This document shows, piece by piece, positions 1 through 5,181 of a stretch of DNA of 5,181 nt (within the stretch, counting starts at the first letter, position 1; the number at the start of each line of letters is the position of its first letter). Source of the stretch: SAR202 cluster bacterium (GTDB lineage: Bacteria; Chloroflexota; Dehalococcoidia; Lucifugimonadales; UBA826); NCBI GenBank assembly GCA_009392675.1, contig VFFY01000133.1, forward strand, positions 1 through 5,181, written 5' to 3'. A program made the translations under genes and the position numbers. The notes below the pieces were generated by a model. The model had not been told where the DNA came from, did no database searches, and saw only the letters and a program-made list of their open reading frames with translations.

Positions 1-3
1 AAA

Positions 4-9
4 AGAGGT
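4..9 (+). promoter_or_regulatory. Ribosome binding site deciding the LLM gene start
   Basis: The purine-rich AGAGGT lies 8 bases before the ATG at 18, which is good Shine-Dalgarno spacing. The in-frame GTG at 12 would leave only about 2-3 bases, and the ATG at 10 is in another frame and stops within a few codons. The ATG at 18 is therefore preferred. Anything further upstream lies outside the window. Confidence 0.6.
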
Positions 10-17
10 ATGTGTAT

Positions 18-860
18 ATGGGTAATATAGGAGTAACTACATTTCCAACCGATTATTCTATAGACATAGCAGTCTTGGCAGCGAAGGCGGAAGAGGCTGG
101 CTTTGACTCTTTGTGGGTTGCTGAGCATCCGGTATTACCCGTTGGTGCAGAAACACCTTGGCCGGGTCCAGGTGGTGTGATACCCAAAAAGTATGCCGAT
201 GTGGCCGATCCGTTTGTGGCTTTAGGTCGAGCTTCGGCAGTTACAGATAAACTCTTTTTAGGAACAGGGATTTGCTTGGTGCCAGAAAGAAACCCTCTCT
301 TACTTGCAAAAGAGGTAGCTACTTTAGATATGTATGCCAAGGGCAGATTTTTGTTTGGTATTGGGGCGGGCTGGTTAAAAGAAGAAACCGATATTATGGG
401 CGGTGATTTTGCCCACCGTTGGACTCAGACCAGAGAATCCGTGATGGCCATGAAAGAACTTTGGACGACGGTGGAAAGTGAATATCATGGCAAATATTAT
501 GATTTCCCTCCTGTGTATTCTTTCCCAATGCCAGTTCAACGACCACACCCTCCCATATATCTGGGCGGCCATGCAAAAAATGTATTTAAAAGAGTCGTAA
601 GTTGGGGCGATGCTTGGATGCCGAACCGTATAACCCCGGAGGATATTGAGAGTGGTAAAAATGAACTCAAAAGGCTTTGTGAGGAATCTGGCAGAGATTT
701 TTCCACAATAGGAATAACCGTTTATGGTGCCACCCCTGATCCCAGCGTAGTAAGCGAACTTTTTTCAGCAGGTGCTGAAAGGATAGTTTTATCCATTGAT
801 AGTATCCCTGAGAAAGAAGCCTTGGAACAATTAGACGGGTTTGTTAACGATTTCCTTTAA
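18..860 (+). CDS. LLM-class (luciferase-like) flavin/F420-dependent oxidoreductase
   Basis: This is a predicted cytosolic TIM-barrel oxidoreductase of the bacterial luciferase-like superfamily, most like the subgroup annotated as F420-dependent LLM enzymes (TIGR03619 type). The 280-residue length is normal for that group. Visible family signatures are the N-terminal FPTDYSID (9-16), AEEAGFDSLWVAEH (24-37), the TPWPG segment (47-51), LGTGICLV followed by RNPLLLAKEVATLD (81-104), GRFLFGIGAGW (109-119), and the C-terminal barrel signature PHPPIYLGGH (176-185) followed by WGDAWMP (196-202). There is no signal peptide or membrane segment. The GTG six bases upstream of the ATG is a possible but worse-spaced start. 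The substrate cannot be read from sequence, and the choice between F420 and FMN is not certain because both occur in the superfamily. The next gene, purA, is 181 bp away and functionally unrelated, so this gene probably belongs to its own transcription unit. Confidence 0.88.
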   Translation: MGNIGVTTFPTDYSIDIAVLAAKAEEAGFDSLWVAEHPVLPVGAETPWPGPGGVIPKKYADVADPFVALGRASAVTDKLFLGTGICLVPERNPLLLAKEVATLDMYAKGRFLFGIGAGWLKEETDIMGGDFAHRWTQTRESVMAMKELWTTVESEYHGKYYDFPPVYSFPMPVQRPHPPIYLGGHAKNVFKRVVSWGDAWMPNRITPEDIESGKNELKRLCEESGRDFSTIGITVYGATPDPSVVSELFSAGAERIVLSIDSIPEKEALEQLDGFVNDFL

Positions 861-886
861 AGGCTTGTGAACCCTACACCAATTTG

Positions 887-928
887 CGCAGGGACTTCTG
901 TTATACTTCGGGTTGGTATCTCCCTGTG
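887..928 (+). other. Possible RNA stem-loop in the purA upstream region
   Basis: Bases 887-894 can pair with 921-928 over eight positions, including one G-U pair. An inner four-base stem joins ATAC (903-906) to GTAT (916-919). No T-run follows directly, so it is not a canonical terminator. A competing stem of 892-898 with 928-936, carrying a two-base bulge, shares part of the same 5' arm, so the two cannot form together. The pairing is visible in the sequence, but a role is not established. Chance stems of this size are common. Confidence 0.35.
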
Positions 929-942
929 AAGCGTCCGTGTTT

Positions 943-977
943 TGAGGTCCGGACCCTCATTGAGGAGAAATTTTTTT
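943..977 (+). terminator. Weak candidate terminator: hairpin followed at a distance by a T-run
   Basis: TGAGG (943-947) pairs perfectly with CCTCA (955-959) across a 7-base loop. The core GGTCCGGACC (946-955) is itself a perfect 10-bp palindrome. Seven T residues follow at 971-977. The 11 bases between stem and T-run are more than a standard intrinsic terminator has, and the stem is short. It could end the LLM transcript, form part of a purA leader, or be a palindromic protein-binding site. None of these is established. Confidence 0.25.
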
Positions 978-1028
978 GCCCCGAAATACTTGCCCCTTAT
1001 GGGCTTAACAAAATATTGAGATAAGTTT

Positions 1029-1033
1029 AGGAG
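1029..1033 (+). promoter_or_regulatory. Ribosome binding site deciding the purA start
   Basis: AGGAG sits 8 bases before the ATG at 1042. The in-frame TTG at 1036 would be only 2 bases away and is unlikely to be used. With the ATG start, the catalytic Asp and His fall at positions 13 and 41, the numbers used for the E. coli enzyme, which supports the choice. Confidence 0.8.
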
Positions 1034-1041
1034 AATTGCGG

Positions 1042-2334
1042 ATGCCCGCATATGCCATCCTCGGTGCCCAATGGGGTGATGAAGGGAAAGGTAAGATAAT
1101 AGATTATCTTTCTCGACGAGCTGATATTGTGGCTAGGTTTTCTGGTGGCAACAATGCCGGCCACACTGTGATAAATGACTTGGGTGATTTTAGCCTTCAC
1201 TTGGTTCCATGTGGTGTTTTTACCGACGGAGTCATGAATGTTATCGGGAACGGTGTAGTAGTTGACCCGGATGTTTTGATCGAAGAGATGGAGGCATTGC
1301 AACGAGGTGGTATCGATATAAGTCACTCACTCATGATTAGCGAAAGAGCTCATCTCATAATGCCATATCACGTCATCTTAGATACTTTAGCGGAAACACG
1401 ACGAGGCAATCAGGCTATAGGCACCACTGGTAAAGGAATCGGACCTGCTTATAGCGATAAGACTTCTAGGACTGGTATTAGGGCTGCCGATATTTTGGAT
1501 ATAGAGACCCTAAAGGTACGTTTGGAATCAATTCTTCCGTTTACAAATGAGATTTTGGAAAAAATATACGAAACTGAACCAGTCTCCTTAGATTTAATAC
1601 TAGAGAAAAGTGAATATTGGCGGAATCGATTGGGGTCCTTTATTAAACCTGTCGGGCGGTATGTGCATGATACTTTGGATAGCGGAGGTACAGTAGTTCT
1701 AGAGGGAGCCCAAGGTATATTGCTTGATTTGGATCATGGTACTTACCCGTTCGTAACGTCATCCAGCCCAACCATCGGCGGTGCTAGCACGGGGCTAGCG
1801 ATCCAGCCTAGGCAAATAACAAATGTGTTGGGTATATTTAAGGCTTACAATACAAGAGTTGGTTCAGGGCCATTTCCTACCGAATTATTTGATAGTGTTG
1901 GTGAAGGAATTCGCACTATTGCAAAAGAATTCGGTACTACAACAGGAAGGGCAAGAAGAATAGGGTGGTTTGATGGGGTGCTGGCGAGATACAGCAATAG
2001 GATCAATGGGTACACCTCTGCTGTCATTACAAGATTGGATGTGTTAGATCATTTAGACTCTATAAATATTTGTGTGGGATACAAATTAGATGGTGAAAAT
2101 CTCGACGAACCTCCAGGAGGAGTGGCCGCTCTAGAAAGGTGTTTACCGGTCTATGAAACTCTAGAGGGGTGGGATACACCCACCGCCGGTATATCAGAGT
2201 CCTCAAAATTGCCAATTAACGCAAGGGTGTATGTGGATCGTCTGGAGGAGTTAATTGGTTGCCCAGTTGACATTATTTCAACAGGACCTCATAGAGATCA
2301 CACAATAATGGTAAGGGATATACTAGTCTCCTGA
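1042..2334 (+). CDS. purA: Adenylosuccinate synthetase (IMP-aspartate ligase)
   Basis: This cytosolic enzyme joins IMP and aspartate using GTP to give adenylosuccinate, the first committed step from IMP to AMP. The 430-residue protein is full length for the family. Visible signatures are the N-terminal P-loop-like GAQWGDEGKGK (8-18) with catalytic Asp13, FSGGNNAGHT (33-42) with His41, GTTGKGIGPAYSDK (127-140), Arg143, EGAQG with Gln224, DHGTYPFVTSSS (231-242) with Thr239, AYNTRVGSGPFPTE (268-281), GTTTGRARRIGW (298-309) with Arg303 and Arg305, LDVLD (332-336) with the guanine-binding Asp333, and the C-terminal STGP box (413-416). The usual Lys before that LDVLD is Arg331 here. No truncation or frameshift is visible. 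It stands alone on the plus strand, with a 181-bp leader upstream and dapA converging on it downstream. Identification is essentially certain. Confidence 0.98.
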   Translation: MPAYAILGAQWGDEGKGKIIDYLSRRADIVARFSGGNNAGHTVINDLGDFSLHLVPCGVFTDGVMNVIGNGVVVDPDVLIEEMEALQRGGIDISHSLMISERAHLIMPYHVILDTLAETRRGNQAIGTTGKGIGPAYSDKTSRTGIRAADILDIETLKVRLESILPFTNEILEKIYETEPVSLDLILEKSEYWRNRLGSFIKPVGRYVHDTLDSGGTVVLEGAQGILLDLDHGTYPFVTSSSPTIGGASTGLAIQPRQITNVLGIFKAYNTRVGSGPFPTELFDSVGEGIRTIAKEFGTTTGRARRIGWFDGVLARYSNRINGYTSAVITRLDVLDHLDSINICVGYKLDGENLDEPPGGVAALERCLPVYETLEGWDTPTAGISESSKLPINARVYVDRLEELIGCPVDIISTGPHRDHTIMVRDILVS

Positions 2335-2354
2335 ACTAAACCGATTGGCAATAT
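2335..2354. other. 20-bp gap between convergent purA and dapA
   Basis: Only 20 bp separate the purA TGA from the complement of the dapA TAA. CTAAA (2336-2340) can pair with TTTAG (2354-2358), and ATTG (2344-2347) with CAAT (2349-2352), but neither makes a credible stem-loop. No T-run occurs on either strand. Transcripts from both sides probably run some way into the opposing gene, or stop by a factor-dependent route. That last point is inference. Confidence 0.6.
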
Positions 2355-3248
2355 TTAGGAAACCGGCAGATCGGCCTCGTATTTGTCCATTACAGGATTA
2401 AATGTCGATATGAAGTCTTCATCTGGGTCGCAGAGCGGAAGTCTGACTGGTCCGGCATTAAACCCTGCTCGATTGACGGCATATTTGATTGGAATTGGGT
2501 TGGTGACCCAAAAAAGAGCTTTGAAGATTGGTAGTAACCGCTTGTGTTCGGTGGCGGCACTTTCAATATTTCCTTCAAGGATGAGTCCCATCATAGTTTT
2601 GATCTGGTTTCCATAGAGGTTAGAAGCAACACTTACTACTCCATGTCCTCCAACACACATGATGGGAAATGTTTCATCATCATTTCCAGACCAAACCCTA
2701 AACCCGTCAGGAGCTTTGTCAATAATATTGGTTATTTGAACATAATCGCTTGAAGCTTCTTTCACTCCCACTATGCTATCTATCTCAGCAAGTCTCAGTG
2801 TAGTTTCTGTTGTCATGTTCAACGCTGTTCTAGATGGGACGTTATAAAGTAGTCCCGGAAGAGAAGTCGCTTTTGATATGGTCTTAAAATTTTGGTAGAG
2901 TCCTTCTTGTGTAGGCTTGTTGTAGGCGGGTACCGTCAACAGCAACCCGTCAGCTCCAACCTTTTCTGCCTCAATAGACAGTTCCACAGATTTTCTATGG
3001 TTATTATCTGTCGTTCCGGCAATTACTGTGGCAGTGTCTCCTACAGCTTCTTTCACCTCGGCAAATAACTGCACCTTTTCGTCATCTGACATGGATGGAG
3101 ATTCCCCTGTGGTCCCGCCTATCACCAGTCCGTCAGTTCCTGAGGCAACTAATCCTTTTGCGAGTTTTCTGGCTTGAGGAAAGTCAATATTACCAGCTGA
3201 ATCAAACGGGGTAATCATAGCTGTGAGAAGTCTTCCAAAATCTACCAT
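2355..3248 (-). CDS. dapA: 4-Hydroxy-tetrahydrodipicolinate synthase (DHDPS)
   Basis: This cytosolic class I aldolase condenses pyruvate with aspartate semialdehyde, the first step specific to lysine and diaminopimelate. The 297-residue protein is of normal family length and forms one TIM barrel. Visible signatures are GRLLTAMITPF (5-15), GGTTGES (44-50) with Thr46 and Thr47, VPAYNKP (106-112) with Tyr109 equivalent to E. coli Tyr107, YNVPSR (135-140) with Tyr135 and the substrate-binding Arg140, GVKEAS (161-166) with Schiff-base Lys163, and the C-terminal NPIPIKYA (250-257). All catalytic residues are therefore present. The positions that bind inhibitory lysine in the E. coli enzyme are changed: Asp55, Lys58, Lys86 and Ala108 replace His53, His56, Glu84 and Tyr106. 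It is the last gene of the dapB-asd-dapA series and starts 4 bases after the asd stop. Its substrate is the Asd product. Confidence 0.96.
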   Translation of the reverse strand: MVDFGRLLTAMITPFDSAGNIDFPQARKLAKGLVASGTDGLVIGGTTGESPSMSDDEKVQLFAEVKEAVGDTATVIAGTTDNNHRKSVELSIEAEKVGADGLLLTVPAYNKPTQEGLYQNFKTISKATSLPGLLYNVPSRTALNMTTETTLRLAEIDSIVGVKEASSDYVQITNIIDKAPDGFRVWSGNDDETFPIMCVGGHGVVSVASNLYGNQIKTMMGLILEGNIESAATEHKRLLPIFKALFWVTNPIPIKYAVNRAGFNAGPVRLPLCDPDEDFISTFNPVMDKYEADLPVS

Positions 3249-3252
3249 GTTC

Positions 3253-4287
3253 CTATTTCCTCCAGTTACTTTCTGAAACTATGTCACGTTTCATCATTTC
3301 TTCTGCTATTTGAATAGCATTAAGAGCTGCACCCTTTCGCAAATTGTCGCAGACAACCCACATAGCTATTCCATTTGGATGTGAGATATCTTTTCGGATT
3401 CTTCCTACGAGAACATCGTCTCCCCCAGCAGCGTCTATTGGCATAGGATACACGTCAGAGAATGGGTCGTCTACAATCCTTATACCGGGCTCATTTTCTA
3501 ACATTTCTGTGACTTCACTCGGCGTTATTGGATCTTGGAATTCAATATGAATTGCCTCACTGTGACTCACAGCAACCGGGACTCTCACACATGTCGCAGA
3601 AACCAAAATATTGGAATCGTGGAGAATTTTTTGGGTTTCATAGAGCATCTTCATTTCTTCTCTCGTGTACCCGTTTTCTTGAAAAGGCTCTATATGGGGT
3701 AATACATTGAAAGCTATTTGGTGAGGATATTCTTTGGTTGTAATTGGATTATCGTCTAGGACCGCTTTGCTCTGGTGTTTCATTTCAGTCAGTGCGGCTG
3801 TCCCAGTTCCAGTTACAGACTGGAAGGTGTCGACAACAACACGTTTGATAGAAGATTTCTTCCTCAAGGGATTTAACACCATCACTAGAGGTGTAGTAGA
3901 GCAATTCGGTATGGCAACTATTCCTTTGTGATTAGATAAATCATCAGCATTTACTTCGGGGACAACTAACGGAACATCTACATCCATTCTGAAGGCTGAA
4001 CTATCATCGATAGCCACTGTTCCATGTTTCGCAGCTAGCGGCGCCATCTCTCGGCTTACATCACCATTTGCAGAAATGAATGCAAAGTCAACCTCATCCA
4101 AAACTTCTGGTGTACAGAGTTCGACTGCTACTTCCTGTGATTTAAATCTTAATTTTTTACCCACTGATCGAGTTGAAGCGCATAGCCTTATTTCATCTAT
4201 GGGAAAATTTCGTTGCTCAGCTATGTCCAAAAATACCTGGCCCACGGCTCCTGTTGCTCCCACAACAGCAATTTTGCAAGAATCCAA
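3253..4287 (-). CDS. asd: Aspartate-semialdehyde dehydrogenase
   Basis: This cytosolic NADP-dependent enzyme reduces aspartyl phosphate to aspartate semialdehyde, the branch-point metabolite for lysine/diaminopimelate, threonine and methionine. The 344-residue protein is full length. Visible features are the N-terminal dinucleotide-binding loop GATGAVG (10-16), DDSSAFRM (94-101) with phosphate-binding Arg100, IPNCSTT (126-132) with nucleophile Cys129, FQSVTGTG (155-162) with Gln156, the segment RVPVAVSHSEA (235-245) with the catalytic His242, and the C-terminal DNLRKGAALNAIQIAE (314-329). The start is TTG: the glycine loop begins only ten residues in, no ATG lies nearby, and GGAGG sits 5 bases upstream. 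The gene lies 60 bases after dapB and 4 bases before dapA, on the same strand and in the same pathway, so the three are very probably co-transcribed. No defect is visible. Confidence 0.97.
   Translation of the reverse strand: MDSCKIAVVGATGAVGQVFLDIAEQRNFPIDEIRLCASTRSVGKKLRFKSQEVAVELCTPEVLDEVDFAFISANGDVSREMAPLAAKHGTVAIDDSSAFRMDVDVPLVVPEVNADDLSNHKGIVAIPNCSTTPLVMVLNPLRKKSSIKRVVVDTFQSVTGTGTAALTEMKHQSKAVLDDNPITTKEYPHQIAFNVLPHIEPFQENGYTREEMKMLYETQKILHDSNILVSATCVRVPVAVSHSEAIHIEFQDPITPSEVTEMLENEPGIRIVDDPFSDVYPMPIDAAGGDDVLVGRIRKDISHPNGIAMWVVCDNLRKGAALNAIQIAEEMMKRDIVSESNWRK
3259..3263 (-). promoter_or_regulatory. dapA ribosome binding site inside the end of asd
   Basis: GGAGG on the minus strand lies 10 bases before the dapA ATG and forms part of the last Trp-Arg codons of asd. 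An AGGA at 3254-3251 is closer but only 2 bases from the ATG. Ribosomes finishing asd would pass over this site, which is consistent with translational coupling. Confidence 0.65.
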
Positions 4288-4292
4288 GGTTT

Positions 4293-4297
4293 CCTCC
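4293..4297 (-). promoter_or_regulatory. Strong ribosome binding site supporting the TTG start of asd
   Basis: GGAGG on the minus strand lies 5 bases before the TTG at 4287. It is a full consensus core and is what makes the non-ATG start credible. It lies in the 60-base dapB-asd spacer, where I see no stem-loop or promoter I can defend. Confidence 0.75.
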
Positions 4298-4347
4298 GTA
4301 AATTTGAATATTAAACCGGTGGATGAATCGACAAAAAATGGAGAGGA

Positions 4348-5139
4348 TTATAGCCCCATAATTTTATCTAGTCCGACAGTCAATCCATTTGATGTTCCCG
4401 AGGCTTTTATTGCCATAATCACACCTGGCATAAAACTCTCTCTATTTATCGAGTCATGGCGTATTGTCAAGGTTTGGCCTAAGGATCCAAAAACCATTTC
4501 GTGATGTGCGACTCGTCCTGGCATTCTACCGCTGTGTATTACAACTCCTTCGTGTGTTCCGCCTCTGGTGTCGGCGATGAGTTCTTTTTCAGCCAATGGA
4601 GCCTCAAACCCACTTCCTTTTCCCTCTACAGCTGCTTGTGCTATTGCTATAGCGGTTCCGGATGGAGCATCTATTTTTGCTTCATGATGAACTTCTGTAA
4701 GGTCAGCATAGTCAAAAAACCTCGCAGCTTCTTTTACCAAATGCGACATCAGTACCGCTCCCATAGCGAAATTAGGAGCAATAATTATGCTTGTGTTGTT
4801 AGAGTCAGCCAAGGATCTGGCCTTTTCAAAATCCTCTTGGGATAAACCAGTTGAACCAATTACACAACTGGATCCTGCAGCAGCAGCCGCATCCATGACA
4901 CTTTTTGCACCCGATGCGTTTGTGAAGTCGACTACAACGTCAGCTCCTTTAACCGCATCTTTTATATCTTTAAATACCGGTATGGATCCTTCCCCACTAG
5001 GCAATGGTATTTGATCAATGTTGGCGGCAATATCTGAACCACCAATTGGTTTCATACCGTCGGTTTTATCCACGGCATTTAAAACCTCCTGACCCATCTT
5101 GCCTAGGACTCCGTTAACAACGACTTTAATATCAGCCAT
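4348..5139 (-). CDS. dapB: 4-Hydroxy-tetrahydrodipicolinate reductase
   Basis: This cytosolic NAD(P)H-dependent enzyme reduces the DapA product to tetrahydrodipicolinate, on the way to diaminopimelate and lysine. The 263-residue protein is normal for the family. Visible features are the N-terminal nucleotide-binding loop NGVLGKMG (9-16), DFT (71-73), IGSTGLS (94-100, where GTTG is more usual), APNFAMG (121-127), the catalytic signature EVHHEAKIDAPSGTA (149-163) with His151, His152 and Lys155, and the C-terminal domain with GGTHEGVVIHSGRMPG (193-208), TIRHDS (225-230) and RESFMPGV (233-240). The ATG at 5139 is chosen because AGGAG lies 7 bases upstream and the protein then starts directly before the first beta strand. 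An in-frame TTG at 5175 would add 12 residues with no family resemblance. It is the first gene of the visible dapB-asd-dapA series. Any promoter lies at or beyond the window edge. Confidence 0.96.
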   Translation of the reverse strand: MADIKVVVNGVLGKMGQEVLNAVDKTDGMKPIGGSDIAANIDQIPLPSGEGSIPVFKDIKDAVKGADVVVDFTNASGAKSVMDAAAAAGSSCVIGSTGLSQEDFEKARSLADSNNTSIIIAPNFAMGAVLMSHLVKEAARFFDYADLTEVHHEAKIDAPSGTAIAIAQAAVEGKGSGFEAPLAEKELIADTRGGTHEGVVIHSGRMPGRVAHHEMVFGSLGQTLTIRHDSINRESFMPGVIMAIKASGTSNGLTVGLDKIMGL

Positions 5140-5146
5140 GGTGGAA

Positions 5147-5151
5147 CTCCT
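5147..5151 (-). promoter_or_regulatory. Ribosome binding site deciding the dapB start
   Basis: AGGAG on the minus strand lies 7 bases before the ATG at 5139, near-ideal spacing. This argues against the longer reading frame from the TTG at 5175. Confidence 0.75.
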
Positions 5152-5155
5152 TTTA

Positions 5156-5181
5156 TCACCTTGGTTCCTGTACAAAACCTA
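5156..5181 (-). CDS. Possible 3' tip of an upstream minus-strand gene (partial)
   Basis: One minus-strand frame is open from the window edge for seven codons (reading GFVQEPR), then meets TGA followed directly by an in-frame TAA, 16 bases before the dapB ATG. Tandem stops just ahead of a ribosome binding site fit the end of an upstream operon gene. Seven codons are far too few to identify a product, and another frame is also open at the edge, so this could be chance. Confidence 0.2.

Larger units (their letters stand above)
861..1041 (+). other. Non-coding region and putative 5' leader of purA with several possible RNA stems
   Basis: This 181-bp gap between the LLM gene and purA has no long ORF. 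It must hold the end of the LLM transcript and probably the purA promoter. Complementary segments found by eye include 887-894 with 921-928, 943-947 with 955-959, 992-995 with 1001-1004, and an imperfect long-range pairing of 865-874 with 1001-1011. A TATACT at 902-907 matches a -10 box at five of six positions but has no good -35 at the right distance, so I do not call it a promoter. I recognise no known riboswitch or Rfam family. The last part contains the purA ribosome binding site. Confidence 0.5.

Noticed and set aside
53..576. Minus-strand open frames opposite the LLM gene
   Set aside because: They are mutually overlapping, compositionally unlike real proteins, and lie over conserved LLM motifs.
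976..996. Two copies of TTGCCCC, 14 bases apart, before purA
   Set aside because: Only 7 bases each, with spacing that does not match a helical turn. Too short to call a regulator site or a repeat element.
1027..1326. Minus-strand open frame of 99 codons opposite the start of purA
   Set aside because: It is antisense to the strongly conserved PurA N-terminus and has no recognisable motif. It is a chance frame.
2341..2374. CCGAT and ATCGG arms as a terminator for purA
   Set aside because: The stem is 5 bp with a 24-base loop and no following T-run, and the 3' arm lies in dapA codons.
4076..4845. Plus-strand open frames of 142 and 114 codons opposite asd and dapB
   Set aside because: They lie fully antisense to clearly recognisable dapB and asd, have no family-like motifs or convincing ribosome binding sites, and overlap each other's ends. 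They are shadows of real genes.
5140..5181. Lysine riboswitch or promoter for the dap operon
   Set aside because: Only about 40 bases lie upstream of dapB in the window, far too few for a lysine riboswitch, and no -10/-35 pair is convincing.

Overview
The window carries five complete genes from what looks like an ordinary biosynthetic part of a bacterial chromosome. I see no mobile element, CRISPR array, tRNA, rRNA or toxin-type cassette, and no convincing new system. By eye the DNA is moderately AT-rich. The proteins, especially DapA, resemble my recollection of Dehalococcoidia-type Chloroflexota sequences. Together with a luciferase-like monooxygenase gene, this suggests an uncultured, probably marine lineage such as SAR202. 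That placement is inference from recalled similarity, not from a search.

Layout. The plus strand holds a luciferase-like (LLM) flavin/F420-type oxidoreductase (18-860), a 181-bp non-coding stretch with several possible RNA stems (861-1041), and purA for adenylosuccinate synthetase (1042-2334). The minus strand, read right to left, holds dapB (5139-4348), asd (4287-3253) and dapA (3248-2355), in an operon-like arrangement. purA and dapA converge with only 20 bp between their stop codons and no clear intrinsic terminator in the gap. The last bases of the window may hold the 3' tip of another minus-strand gene ahead of dapB.

How the genes work together. Asd, DapA and DapB catalyse three consecutive steps, from aspartyl phosphate to tetrahydrodipicolinate, the precursor of lysine and of meso-diaminopimelate. 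Asd also feeds threonine and methionine synthesis. PurA commits IMP to AMP using aspartate and GTP, so both convergent units draw on aspartate, although nothing shows they are co-regulated. The LLM enzyme has no evident link to either pathway.

Several starts are revised using Shine-Dalgarno spacing: ATG 18 for the LLM gene, ATG 1042 for purA and ATG 5139 for dapB. A TTG start for asd is well supported. The observations most worth checking are the loss of the E. coli-type lysine-inhibition residues in DapA and the possibly structured leader upstream of purA.
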